64,000 nucleotides of DNA from Prolixibacter sp. SD074 (lineage in GTDB: Bacteria; Bacteroidota; Bacteroidia; Bacteroidales; Prolixibacteraceae). Within the stretch, counting starts at the first letter, position 1, and the number at the start of each line of letters is the position of its first letter. Under the pieces are notes generated by a model. The model searched no databases. It was not told the origin of the DNA and saw nothing but the letters and a program-made list of their open reading frames with translations. Location: contig NZ_BLAW01000001.1 in NCBI RefSeq assembly GCF_009617895.1, positions 2,719,001 through 2,783,000 of the forward strand, written 5' to 3'. This document shows, piece after piece, positions 24,828-34,541 of this stretch. The translations under genes were made by a program, and so were the position numbers.

Positions 24828-26396
24828 TTAGTTAGCAGATGTGGTGTATCCCGGATTTTGAGGTACATCGCCAGAAGTAATATCCACCTCAGCCTGTGGC
24901 ACAGGCCAGTATTGGTGTGCTTGGGTCCAGTTGGGCAGGATGTTGGCACGTCCGGTACGCACCAAATCGGGATACCGATCATTTTCCATTGCCAGTTCGA
25001 GACGACGCTCAGTGTAAATGGCCTGGAGCAATGCATCACCCGATACATTCTTATCAGGAAGGTTCACCCGTTCGCGTACCATATTCATTTTTGCCAAAGC
25101 TTCTGCTTCGTTTCCTAACTGATATTCTGCTTCAGCATACATCAACAGCACCTCTGCATAACGCATCACGCGGGTATTATTTCCGTTATTCCTAATATGG
25201 ACAGCACGATGTGCCGGATCCACATAAATTTTCTGGTTGTAGAAACCGGTACGGTCGAAAGTAAGTTTCGATTTGCCGGCAGCCAGATCAGCTTGTGCCT
25301 GATCGATAGCAGCCTGGTCGCCACTCTGCTCTGCCTGATCAAGAGCGGTGTACAGATCTGCCAGCTCATTGTGAAATACTTCGGTGGTATCCAACAGCGT
25401 TGCCTGCATACGAACGGTATCATTTTCAGCCATGAACGCGTTGTACAAGTCCTTTGTCGGTTGGTTGATACCATAACCGTAAGTAATGTTACGCGGCAGC
25501 TGGAACAACGTCTGGAAATTACCATTGTTACTGTAGGCCGAAGATTCGGTGGGTGAATCGTAAAACTGAATCTCAAAAATCGATTCTATACCGTTTTCGC
25601 CATCAAATGAAAATTGATGAGCATAATCGGGAGCGAGTGCATATTCACCTGAATCAATCACTTTCTTCGACCATTTGGCAGCTTCCGACCAGTTTTTCCG
25701 GTAGAGGTTGACCTTGGCCAGCAATGCATCGGCAGCTCCTTTGGTTGCGCGACCCAGATCAGAAGCAGCATACTCGCTTTTCAGCGGAAGATTGGCTTCA
25801 GCAGCTTCCAGATCCAATGCAATAAAGTCGTATACATCCAAAACAGAAGAAGGAGCAATCTTCTCATCTGCTGTTTTAATCAGGTGATCCACAATCGGAA
25901 CTTTTCCGAATGTAATAACCAGGTTCCAGTGATAGTAAGCGCGAAGGAAACGTGCTTCTGCAATCAGTCTTTTTTTCAGGCCAGGCGTGGTGAACAAGTC
26001 ATCGTTCATCGCCTCAATTCCTTCGATAGCCTGATTGGATTTGTTAATCCCGCGATAGCACAATTGCCATTTGTAACGGATCTGATACATGTCGGCCGTA
26101 CCATTGAAATCTTTCAATGGCTGGAATCCGCCACTATCGCCGTCAGAACCACTGTAGATGGCATTATCACTCAATGTTTCACCGAAGGCCCACTGAAACC
26201 AACCGAAACGATAGTCTTTCAAGTCCGAATAGCCAGCCGTAACGGAATGGATGGCTTTATCCTGGCTGTTGAAGTAAACCTCAGAGGTTTCCTGTCCCAG
26301 CTTTTTCTTGTCGAGAAAGTCCGAACAACTCATGACCGACAAGCCAAGGCATCCAATAATCAATGCCTTTGTGTATATCTTTAATGAAATTTTCAT
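24828..26396 (-). CDS. SusD/RagB family outer-membrane lipoprotein
   Basis: A 522-residue SusD homologue, the surface lipoprotein that closes over its SusC partner and binds the imported glycan or peptide. The lipobox is VMSC after a 24-residue leader, followed by a typical SDFLDKKKL start. TPR-like helices and the C-terminal ERRLELAMENDRYPDLVRTGR signature are present. The binding specificity cannot be read, but the neighbours (murQ, amidase, NlpC/P60, Ala-Glu epimerase) point to muropeptides. It follows SusC after 20 bp. Confidence 0.95.
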   Translation of the reverse strand: MKISLKIYTKALIIGCLGLSVMSCSDFLDKKKLGQETSEVYFNSQDKAIHSVTAGYSDLKDYRFGWFQWAFGETLSDNAIYSGSDGDSGGFQPLKDFNGTADMYQIRYKWQLCYRGINKSNQAIEGIEAMNDDLFTTPGLKKRLIAEARFLRAYYHWNLVITFGKVPIVDHLIKTADEKIAPSSVLDVYDFIALDLEAAEANLPLKSEYAASDLGRATKGAADALLAKVNLYRKNWSEAAKWSKKVIDSGEYALAPDYAHQFSFDGENGIESIFEIQFYDSPTESSAYSNNGNFQTLFQLPRNITYGYGINQPTKDLYNAFMAENDTVRMQATLLDTTEVFHNELADLYTALDQAEQSGDQAAIDQAQADLAAGKSKLTFDRTGFYNQKIYVDPAHRAVHIRNNGNNTRVMRYAEVLLMYAEAEYQLGNEAEALAKMNMVRERVNLPDKNVSGDALLQAIYTERRLELAMENDRYPDLVRTGRANILPNWTQAHQYWPVPQAEVDITSGDVPQNPGYTTSAN

Positions 26397-26416
26397 AACT
26401 ATAAATCCTTATTCAA

Positions 26417-29400
26417 TTAGAATCCCAGTTTTACACCGAATACATAGATCTGCGCCTGCGGGTACGTACCAATATCAACACCCCGGCTCAGATAGTTCGT
26501 AGTTGAATTCTGTCCGATTTCCGGATCCGCACCTGAATAGTTGGTAATGGTAACCAGGTTCTGACCTGATACATAGAACCGCAAGGAAGCAATACCCGCC
26601 TTTTGCAACAGTGACTTAGGAAATGTGTAACCGAGCGTAATGTTCTTCAGACGCGCATATGAACCATCTTCAACAAACCGGTCGGAAGTACGGTTGGTGC
26701 TGTTCTTGTCATTACCGTTCAAACGAGGCATATCCGTATTGGTATTGCTCGGAGTCCATGAGTTCAGCATATCTGTCGACTTATTGGTTTCGTCGAAGTT
26801 ATACAAGTGTGTCTTCATGGCATTGAAGATTTTATTACCTTGTGATCCTTGAACAAATGCACTAAGATCAAAAGATCCGTAAGTAACCCCCAGGTTGAAA
26901 CCGTAAGTAAATTTCGGAACCGGGCTTCCCAGGTAAGTTTTATCCTCATCGTTTACAACACCGTCTCCGTTCACATCGACAAACTTCAGGTCGCCGGGTT
27001 TCAAATCTTCATTGCTACTTCCTTCCTGAACCGGTGCATTGTCAATTTCCTGTTGTGACTGGAAAACGCCATCTGTTTTATATCCGTAAAAGTATCCGAT
27101 AGATTCGCCTTCTTCCGTGCGGGTTGCGTTACCACCATAATAGTAACCTCCGGCAATTGGCTCACCGTTACCCAGGCTGAGTACTTCATTCTTCACGGTA
27201 GCGATGTTGAAGCCTACATTGTAAGAAAGCTTGTTTGAAATTCGATCGCGATAGCTCACAGAAACCTCAAAACCGTTATTTTTCACCGAACCTACATTAG
27301 AAGTTGGTCCGCTTTCGTAACCATAGTAATAAGGAATCGGCACACTAACCAGCATGTCTTTGGTTTTCTTGTTGTACCAGTCAAGGGTTGTTTCCAGACG
27401 TCCGTCGAAGAACGATGCATCGAGACCGAAGTTCAATGATTCAACGGTTTCCCATTTAATCGACTGGTCAACCATTCCGGTTACCACATAACCCTGATCA
27501 ATGGTTGGAGTAGTTCCGAATAGGTAACGATACTGTGAGTTACCGCTCATCGTTTCCTGGTAAGGATAACTTCCGATATTTTGGTTACCAATCTGACCCC
27601 AGCCAGCACGAATTTTCAGTGATGTTAGCCAGGAGACATTCTTCAAAAAGTTCTCTTCCGAAATTTTCCAGCCCAAAGCGATGGACGGGAAATATCCCCA
27701 GCGGTTGTTTTTCGGGAATTTAGAAGAACCGTCAGCACGGAAATTCACCGTTGCCAGGTATTTATTGTCATACGAATAGTTAACACGACCGAGGAAGGAC
27801 ATCATGGAAACGGACGATGCGCTACCGGATGCCAAGTCACCGTCGGCTGCGGCATTGAGGTACCACATCGAAGGATCTTCGTTCGGAATATTGGTTTTCG
27901 AAGCAGAGAACCACTCGTAGTTTCCTTCTTCCATGGTATAACCAGCCAGTGCTGACAGGCTGTGTTTTCCAAACGTGCCATCGTAGTTCAGGGTGTTTTC
28001 CCATGACCAGTAATCGCCACGGTTGTAACCCCGATACACTTTGTTGATCAGATTCTGTTGGTTAACGTTGACAGAGTAAACTGGAGTGAAGTTGTAGGAA
28101 TCAGTCCGGTAGCTACTCTGCCCGAAACTGGTTTTTGCCTTCAAACCTTTCGCTAATTCCAGCTCACCATACACGTTTCCTACCAGCTGCAGTTTTTCTG
28201 AATGACTGTTGTCATACTCAATCGCTGCTACCGGGTTCGGATAGTCGGTAAACTTGGAATAATCATAAACATGATTGGCTTTGTCCTTCCAAACCGGAAT
28301 TACCGGCTCAATCTTAATCGCTGTGTTAATTACTCCCACGTGGTAGTTCTCTTCACTGATAGAGTACTTTTTACTGTGTTCGATATTCAGATTACTACCG
28401 ATTTTAAAACGTTTTGAAACCTGATAATCCACATTCAATTTCCCGGTCGTACGTTCGAAGCTACTTCCTTCAACCGTACCTTCCTGATTCAGGTAACCGA
28501 TACTCAGTGCATAGGTCATTGCCTTACTACCTCCGGTTACGCCGAAATTGTAGTTTTGCATTGGAGCGACACGTGTAATGGCATTAAACCAATCCGTGTT
28601 CTGGTTTTTGTCGACCAGTGAAAGATCGATAGGGCTGGTACGTGTCTTGTTCAGTTCTTCCTGAATGCTATACCATTCGGGACCGGTAGTGGTTTTCCAG
28701 TTGTTGATTACTTTCTGAACACCATAGTAAACATCGAGGTTCACACTGGCTTTGGTATTGAGCTTACCTTTTTTTGTGGTAACCAGCACCACTCCGTTTG
28801 CACCTCTTGAGCCATAGATAGCCGATGCGGAAGCATCTTTCAATATCTCTACAGAAGCGATGTCATTTGGGTTCAAGAAATTGATATCGCCAACAGGCAA
28901 ACCATCGACAACATACAATGGATCGGCATCGTTAATCGTTCCGATACCGCGGACGCGGACTGAGATTGAACCACCGGGAGCACCGGAATTGGAGGTAATC
29001 TGGACGCCGGCTACACGTCCCTGAAGTGCCTGATCGACCGAAGAAACCGGCTGATCCTTGAGGTCATCAGCGCTAACCGACGCCACAGCGCCGGTAATGT
29101 CGCTCTTTTTCTGGGTACCATAACCAACGACCACAACTTCGTCGAGTGATTTGGTTTCCTCTTTCAGTTTTACATTAATTACACTGTTGGAGGCAGGAAC
29201 TTCCTGGGATACATATCCAAGGAACGAAAACTTCAGTACATCCGATGCTTTCGCGTCCAACTGATAGTTACCATCAAAGTCGGTGATGGTACCATTTGTG
29301 GTGCCCTTGACGACAATGTTTACACCGGGAAGCGGCGCACCGCTTTGGTCTGTGACCATCCCGGTTACAGTCCTCTTTTGGGCAACCGATGAGAAGGCAA

Positions 29401-29437
29401 CCATCATGGCTGCCACAAGCAATAGAAAACGTCTCAT
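26417..29437 (-). CDS. SusC/RagA family TonB-dependent transporter
   Basis: A 1006-residue outer-membrane transporter. After the signal peptide (cleavage about residue 19) come a carboxypeptidase-regulatory-like domain (VTDQSGAPLPGVNIVVKG, about 22-105), a SusC-type linker with LDEVVVVGYGTQKK, the plug domain with VDQALQGRVAGVQI and VRVRGIGTINDADP, and a beta barrel ending in a C-terminal phenylalanine (FGVKLGF). It pairs with the SusD gene downstream. The gene is 138 bp after murQ in the same direction, which suggests uptake of peptidoglycan fragments for the MurNAc pathway. Confidence 0.96.
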   Translation of the reverse strand: MRRFLLLVAAMMVAFSSVAQKRTVTGMVTDQSGAPLPGVNIVVKGTTNGTITDFDGNYQLDAKASDVLKFSFLGYVSQEVPASNSVINVKLKEETKSLDEVVVVGYGTQKKSDITGAVASVSADDLKDQPVSSVDQALQGRVAGVQITSNSGAPGGSISVRVRGIGTINDADPLYVVDGLPVGDINFLNPNDIASVEILKDASASAIYGSRGANGVVLVTTKKGKLNTKASVNLDVYYGVQKVINNWKTTTGPEWYSIQEELNKTRTSPIDLSLVDKNQNTDWFNAITRVAPMQNYNFGVTGGSKAMTYALSIGYLNQEGTVEGSSFERTTGKLNVDYQVSKRFKIGSNLNIEHSKKYSISEENYHVGVINTAIKIEPVIPVWKDKANHVYDYSKFTDYPNPVAAIEYDNSHSEKLQLVGNVYGELELAKGLKAKTSFGQSSYRTDSYNFTPVYSVNVNQQNLINKVYRGYNRGDYWSWENTLNYDGTFGKHSLSALAGYTMEEGNYEWFSASKTNIPNEDPSMWYLNAAADGDLASGSASSVSMMSFLGRVNYSYDNKYLATVNFRADGSSKFPKNNRWGYFPSIALGWKISEENFLKNVSWLTSLKIRAGWGQIGNQNIGSYPYQETMSGNSQYRYLFGTTPTIDQGYVVTGMVDQSIKWETVESLNFGLDASFFDGRLETTLDWYNKKTKDMLVSVPIPYYYGYESGPTSNVGSVKNNGFEVSVSYRDRISNKLSYNVGFNIATVKNEVLSLGNGEPIAGGYYYGGNATRTEEGESIGYFYGYKTDGVFQSQQEIDNAPVQEGSSNEDLKPGDLKFVDVNGDGVVNDEDKTYLGSPVPKFTYGFNLGVTYGSFDLSAFVQGSQGNKIFNAMKTHLYNFDETNKSTDMLNSWTPSNTNTDMPRLNGNDKNSTNRTSDRFVEDGSYARLKNITLGYTFPKSLLQKAGIASLRFYVSGQNLVTITNYSGADPEIGQNSTTNYLSRGVDIGTYPQAQIYVFGVKLGF

Positions 29438-29575
29438 GGTACTAGTAGTTTAGATTTAAAAATAAGCCTAGGGGTATATTTCTCCATCCGTTCTTTCCGG
29501 AAAATTACACCCTTCGGACTGATTAAAAACAAGAACTCGAAAAACAATCAAGCAATAAATCAAATTATAAGCTAT

Positions 29576-30379
29576 CTATTTTCGATACTCGTCAAGCGCC
29601 TTCTTCACGGAACCGTGAATCAGCAAAAGGTTTCTGGCCTTATTTTCTTCCAGGCCCAACTCTTCCATTATCATTCTGGTTCCACGCTCAACCAATTTCT
29701 GATTGGTTAATTGCATATTGACCATTTTATTTCCTTTTACCCGTCCTAACTGGATCATCAGGGTAGTCGTAATCATATTGAGAATCAGCTTTTGAGCTGT
29801 GCCCGATTTCATGCGGGTGCTTCCGGTTACGAACTCCGGTCCCACAATTGCTTCAATGGCGATATCGGAATGTTTTGCCATCTCGCTATCGGGATTACTG
29901 GTTACGCAAGCAGTAAGAATATTGTTTTCACGTGCTTTTTTCAAAGCACCCACCACGTAAGGTGTTCTTCCCGAGGCGGCGATACCTACAATGGTATCCA
30001 TTTCGGTGAGGTGATATTTTTGCAAATCTTCCCATCCCATATCCTCATTGTCTTCGGCTGATTCCACAGCTTTGCGAATCGCAGTATCACCTCCGGCAAT
30101 CAAACCGATAACCAAATCATAACCAACCCCGTAAGTCGGAGGAATTTCCGACGCATCAAGAATTCCCAATCGCCCGCTAGTCCCTGCCCCTACATAAAAC
30201 AGGCGGCCCCCTTTTTTCATACGTGGAGCAACTGCTGTTACTAATGCTTCGATTTGAGGGATGGTTTTCTGTACAGCAGGGAGAACCTTACGGTCCTCCT
30301 CATGAATTGCTTCCAACAACTCGCACACACTCTTCTTTTCAAGATCGTTATAAAGCGATTCTGATTCCGTTATAGTCAT
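29576..30379 (-). CDS. murQ: N-acetylmuramic acid 6-phosphate etherase
   Basis: A 267-residue SIS-domain lyase that cleaves the lactyl ether of MurNAc-6-phosphate to give GlcNAc-6-phosphate and D-lactate. Family marks are GAGTSGRLGILDASE, the GGDTAIRKAVESAED region with catalytic glutamate, and GPEFVTGSTRMKSGTAQKL. It lies 46 bp after the kinase gene. It is the enzyme that ties this run of genes to MurNAc use. Confidence 0.95.
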   Translation of the reverse strand: MTITESESLYNDLEKKSVCELLEAIHEEDRKVLPAVQKTIPQIEALVTAVAPRMKKGGRLFYVGAGTSGRLGILDASEIPPTYGVGYDLVIGLIAGGDTAIRKAVESAEDNEDMGWEDLQKYHLTEMDTIVGIAASGRTPYVVGALKKARENNILTACVTSNPDSEMAKHSDIAIEAIVGPEFVTGSTRMKSGTAQKLILNMITTTLMIQLGRVKGNKMVNMQLTNQKLVERGTRMIMEELGLEENKARNLLLIHGSVKKALDEYRK

Positions 30380-30425
30380 TTTCGTTTTTTTTCAATCCCG
30401 GAATTAAGCCAGGTAAAGCAAATCT

Positions 30426-31259
30426 TTAGCTATGATAATCAACCAACGCATCAATCGGATCGCGAACAATGCATCCCAGTCTAAGACCTTCTTCCTTTAA
30501 AACTTTCTCCAGCTGCTCTGAAAAATACCAGGCAACGGAACCGGCAAAATTCACTGGTAAGGTTCTATAGTGAGGGTAGTGCACCAAGTTCCGTGAAACA
30601 AATTCACGAAAACTTTCTCCGACAAGATGGCTGCAATAAGGTTCTGTAATATTTTCACTTAAAAAACGGGTAAACTGTGCAAGAAACCGGTTTGGATAGG
30701 GTTTACGATATACCCGATCCATAATCTCCGGCGCCGAGATCTGATAAGTTTCATAGAACTTTTCGCGGAGATACCCCGGCATGATTTCCTTCAAATAATC
30801 GGCTATCACTTTCCGCCCAATGACACCGCCGCTTCCTTCGTCTCCCAGAATCAATCCCAACGGAGACACATTCAGTTTTAATTCTTCGCCGTCATAATAA
30901 CAGGAATTGGAACCCGTTCCAAGAATACAGGCAATCCCTGATTCATGACCACAAACAGCACGGGCAGCTCCGACCAAATCGCTGGCAACTTCAATGGCTG
31001 AACCGGGAAAAACTTCACGTAATGCATTTTTTACTACGGCACATTTTCCCTCATTCGCACATCCGGCGCCATAAAAATAAACCTCATTTACCTGTCCTTT
31101 TATATATGGGAGCAAACTTTCCTTTAATGTGGACACCATCTCAGCTGATTCCTGATAAAAAGGATTTATTCCCTCGGTCTGAACCGATTGAATGTTTCCT
31201 TCTACATCAACAAGCCGCCAGGCGGTTTTCGTCGATCCACTGTCTGCAATCATTTTCAT
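30426..31259 (-). CDS. BadF/BadG-type amino-sugar kinase (MurNAc/GlcNAc kinase-like)
   Basis: A 277-residue ASKHA-fold kinase. The phosphate-binding loops IADSGSTKTAWRL (N-terminal) and ACILGTGSNSCYY, and the GLILGDEGSGGVIGRK motif, match N-acetylglucosamine kinases of the BadF family. Beside murQ it most probably makes MurNAc-6-phosphate, its substrate, like MurK of other bacteria; GlcNAc may be a second substrate. It is the first gene of the minus-strand run, divergent from nagB copy 2 across 115 bp of A+T-rich DNA. Confidence 0.88.
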   Translation of the reverse strand: MKMIADSGSTKTAWRLVDVEGNIQSVQTEGINPFYQESAEMVSTLKESLLPYIKGQVNEVYFYGAGCANEGKCAVVKNALREVFPGSAIEVASDLVGAARAVCGHESGIACILGTGSNSCYYDGEELKLNVSPLGLILGDEGSGGVIGRKVIADYLKEIMPGYLREKFYETYQISAPEIMDRVYRKPYPNRFLAQFTRFLSENITEPYCSHLVGESFREFVSRNLVHYPHYRTLPVNFAGSVAWYFSEQLEKVLKEEGLRLGCIVRDPIDALVDYHS

Positions 31260-31374
31260 GTTTCAAATATAAAATAAATAATAATACATTAATACATATT
31301 ATATAACATGTATTACCAATATTTCACAAATTCCTTTTATTTTTGAGACTCTATTCAAATTTAATAAAGAAACC
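31260..31374. promoter_or_regulatory. Divergent promoter region of the peptidoglycan locus
   Basis: A 115-bp A+T-rich spacer between the kinase and nagB copy 2. TATTTTTG at 31338-31345 (plus strand) is a perfect -7 consensus 30 bp before nagB. On the minus strand TATATTTG at 31264-31271 lies only 5 bp from the kinase start. -33 elements are not clear for either. Confidence 0.4.
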
Positions 31375-33360
31375 ATGGACTTAAGCAAGAAACTTCAATC
31401 AACCGACAGTCTTTTTGCAGACGAAAACCTTTTTCCTGCAGAAAATCCAACAGAACGGGAACTTTTAACCAAATACGAAAATGCCCCCGCCTATATATAT
31501 AAGGAAGCGGTGGATGCATCAACAGCTGTGGCACAAGAAATTGCTTCGCTTATCCGGGAAAAACAATCACAAAACAAGAAGTGCGTATTAGGGCTGGCGA
31601 CAGGCTCCACACCGCTAGGCGTATACAAAGAACTGGTTAAGCTTCACAAAGAAGAAGGACTTAGTTTCGAAAATGTCGTCTCGTTTAATCTGGACGAATA
31701 TTTCCCGATGGATCCGTCATCGAGCCATAGTTACCACCATTTCATGCACAAAAATCTGTTCGATCATATCGACATTCCACCGGAGAATATTCACATCCCG
31801 GCAGGAAATATTTTGCTTGACCAGGTGCATGATTTCTGCATGGATTATGAAGAAAAAATAAAAAATGCAGGTGGTATCGACTTGCAGCTATTAGGCATCG
31901 GACGCACCGGCCACATCGGGTTTAATGAACCGGGGGCCCGTTCCAATTCGCATACACGCATCATTGTACTCGACACATTGACACGCCGCGATGCTGCCAA
32001 CTCCTTCAACGGCATCCGGAATGTGCCGCAACGGGCCATCACGATGGGCGTAGGCACGATTATGAATGCGAGAAAGGTGATCTTAGTTGCACTGGGTGAA
32101 AACAAGGCATCCATCATCAAAAAGGCGGTGGAGGAAAACGTGACACCATTATTACCGGCTTCGTTCCTGCAAAACCATCCCGACGCGAAATTCATTCTCG
32201 ATTCCAGTGCGGCAAGCGAGCTCATTCGGGTAAAAACACCCTGGCTGGTAGCTTCGTGCGACTGGAGCGACGAACGCCTGGTTCGCAAGGCGGTGGTCTG
32301 GCTATGCCAGAAAACGGAAAAGCCCATTTTAAAGCTGACTGATAAGGATTACAGCGATAATGGCTTAAGTGATTTGATTGTCATTTTTGGTTCAGCTTAC
32401 AGTTTAAATATCCAGGTCTTTAACGATCTGCAATCGACCATCACCGGTTGGCCGGGAGGAAAGCCCAATGCCGACGATTCGCGCCGCCCGGAAAGAGCTG
32501 AACCCGCACAAAAACGCGTAGTGGTCTTTAGTCCACATCCCGACGATGACGTGATTTCGATGGGCGGCACATTGATTCGTCTGGCCGATCAAGGTCACGA
32601 TGTGCATGTAGCTTACCAGGTTTCGGGAAATGTAGCGGTGTCCGACGAATATGCGAACCGTTTTATCTCCTTCCAAAACTCCTTCTCCAACTATATCGAT
32701 GAAGGCAACGAGAAACAGAAAGCCATGTACGATAAACTCGTTGCTCATTTGAAAGAAAAAGAAGAAGGAGACATCGATTCACCCGAGCTGCGAAAACTGA
32801 AAAGCCTTATCCGCCGTATGGAAGCCAAAGCTGCCTGCCGATATTCAGGTGTGAAAAGTAAAAATGTGCATTTCCTCGATCTTCCGTTTTACGAAACCGG
32901 AAAGGCACAAAAAGCACCCATAAGTGAAAAGGATGTACGCATTGTGATGGATTTTCTCACCGAGATCAAACCCCACCAGATTTTTGCCGCCGGCGACCTT
33001 TCCGATCCACATGGAACACACCGCGTTTGCCTCGATGCGATTTTAATTGCCCTGGAACAGTTGAAAGACGAAGACTGGATGCAGGAGTGTTGGATTTGGC
33101 TCTACCGTGGCGCCTGGGCCGAATGGGATATCGGCCAGATTGAGATGGCTGTGCCGATTAGTCCGCAAGAGCTGCTTAAAAAGCGGGAAGCTATTTTCCG
33201 TCATCAGTCGCAAAAAGAAGGCGCCATGTTTATGGGAAACGACGACCGCGAATTCTGGCAACGCGCAGAAGATCGAAACCACGCCACTGCCGGATTATAC
33301 AACCAGTTAGGCATGGCCGAATACGAAGCCATCGAAGCCTTTGTCCGTTACTATCCCTGA
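31375..33360 (+). CDS. nagB: Glucosamine-6-phosphate deaminase fused to LmbE-like domain, copy 2
   Basis: A 661-residue paralogue of the protein at 2318-4306, with the same domain order: NagB (GLATGSTPLGVY, FNLDEYFPM, GRTGHIGFNEPG) then LmbE-like (SPHPDDDVISMGG, DLSDPHGTHR). It would convert the GlcN-6-phosphate made downstream of MurQ and NagA to fructose-6-phosphate. It heads the plus-strand run with NagX-like, hydrolase and later genes. No nagA gene is in the window; the LmbE half is a conceivable stand-in deacetylase, which is inference. Confidence 0.94.
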   Translation: MDLSKKLQSTDSLFADENLFPAENPTERELLTKYENAPAYIYKEAVDASTAVAQEIASLIREKQSQNKKCVLGLATGSTPLGVYKELVKLHKEEGLSFENVVSFNLDEYFPMDPSSSHSYHHFMHKNLFDHIDIPPENIHIPAGNILLDQVHDFCMDYEEKIKNAGGIDLQLLGIGRTGHIGFNEPGARSNSHTRIIVLDTLTRRDAANSFNGIRNVPQRAITMGVGTIMNARKVILVALGENKASIIKKAVEENVTPLLPASFLQNHPDAKFILDSSAASELIRVKTPWLVASCDWSDERLVRKAVVWLCQKTEKPILKLTDKDYSDNGLSDLIVIFGSAYSLNIQVFNDLQSTITGWPGGKPNADDSRRPERAEPAQKRVVVFSPHPDDDVISMGGTLIRLADQGHDVHVAYQVSGNVAVSDEYANRFISFQNSFSNYIDEGNEKQKAMYDKLVAHLKEKEEGDIDSPELRKLKSLIRRMEAKAACRYSGVKSKNVHFLDLPFYETGKAQKAPISEKDVRIVMDFLTEIKPHQIFAAGDLSDPHGTHRVCLDAILIALEQLKDEDWMQECWIWLYRGAWAEWDIGQIEMAVPISPQELLKKREAIFRHQSQKEGAMFMGNDDREFWQRAEDRNHATAGLYNQLGMAEYEAIEAFVRYYP

Positions 33361-33429
33361 TTTCATCTGTACGACCGCGTAAGTTAAGTGTTAAGTTCAC
33401 TAATTTGCATACCAAAACAACAACCAACC

Positions 33430-34533
33430 ATGGGAAAAACCAAACGACTCGTTGCTCTTGATGTTTTGCGGGGATTTACCGTGGCCCTGATGATTACCGT
33501 CAATAATCCGGGAAGTTGGAGTCACATTTATGCACCGCTGGAACACTCCAGCTGGAATGGCTGTACCCCGACCGACCTGGTCTTCCCTTTCTTTTTGTTC
33601 GCTGTGGGAACCGCTATGTGGTTTGCTTTCAAAAAGTTCAATCACAACCTGACCGGGGAAGCAACGAAAAAAGTGCTGAAACGTACAGCGTTAATATTCC
33701 TGATTGGACTGGGATTAAATGCGTTTCCGATTTTCGGTATCGACTACAGTCATCTTCGCATCATGGGCGTACTGCAACGTATTGCGCTTGCCTATGGTAT
33801 CGCGTCGTTGATTGCACTGGCCTGGAAACGCATTGGCGTTTGGATAGCCCTACCGGTTCTGCTACTGGGATACTGGGGATTGCTGATGCTGGGCGGCAAC
33901 GGAGCGCTCTCACTCCAGGGCAACATCGTTCGGAGCGTTGATTTAGCCATCTTCGGTGCCAACCATATTTACCATGGATACGGTATCCCGTTCGATCCGG
34001 AAGGATTGCTCAGTACCATTCCTGCTATTGCGACAGTGCTGATTGGTTACCTGGTAGGCCGGCAAGTCGATGTAAGAAGTGATAAATTGCATGCTGTAAA
34101 AGATTTGATTCTATCAGGAGCTGCCATGACATTGGGCGGAGTAATCTGGAGTTTTGTTTTTCCGCTCAACAAACCCATCTGGAGTAGTTCGTATGTAATG
34201 TACACAGCTGGTTTGGCAACGATACTGCTTGCCTTCTTCATCTGGATCATCGATATTCGGGGATACAAAAAATGGTCGATGCCGGCACTCGTTTTTGGTA
34301 TGAACCCGCTGTTTATTTTTGTCCTTTCGGGAATCATCGGACGCTTGCTGTACATGATTAAACTACCCGTTGCCGGTGAAAATATTCCGTTGAAAAGCTG
34401 GATATACGAACATGGGTTTGCTTCCTGGGCCGGAAATTTGAACGGTTCCCTTTTCTTCGCACTAACGTTGATTTTCTTATACTGGATACTGGCCGACATA
34501 CTGTACCGCAAAAAAATATTCATCAAAATCTGA
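33430..34533 (+). CDS. NagX/HGSNAT-like membrane acyltransferase
   Basis: A 367-residue polytopic membrane protein with about ten hydrophobic segments, related to heparan-alpha-glucosaminide N-acetyltransferase and NagX. The family start RLVALDVLRGFTVALMI and the DLVFPFFLFAVG segment are clear. It may acetylate amino sugars across the inner membrane. The ATG at 33430 is preferred; an in-frame GTG at 33388 adds a non-family stretch. It is 69 bp after nagB and 8 bp before the glycosyl hydrolase gene, so cotranscription is likely. Confidence 0.88.
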   Translation: MGKTKRLVALDVLRGFTVALMITVNNPGSWSHIYAPLEHSSWNGCTPTDLVFPFFLFAVGTAMWFAFKKFNHNLTGEATKKVLKRTALIFLIGLGLNAFPIFGIDYSHLRIMGVLQRIALAYGIASLIALAWKRIGVWIALPVLLLGYWGLLMLGGNGALSLQGNIVRSVDLAIFGANHIYHGYGIPFDPEGLLSTIPAIATVLIGYLVGRQVDVRSDKLHAVKDLILSGAAMTLGGVIWSFVFPLNKPIWSSSYVMYTAGLATILLAFFIWIIDIRGYKKWSMPALVFGMNPLFIFVLSGIIGRLLYMIKLPVAGENIPLKSWIYEHGFASWAGNLNGSLFFALTLIFLYWILADILYRKKIFIKI

Positions 34534-34541
34534 CCTGTCAA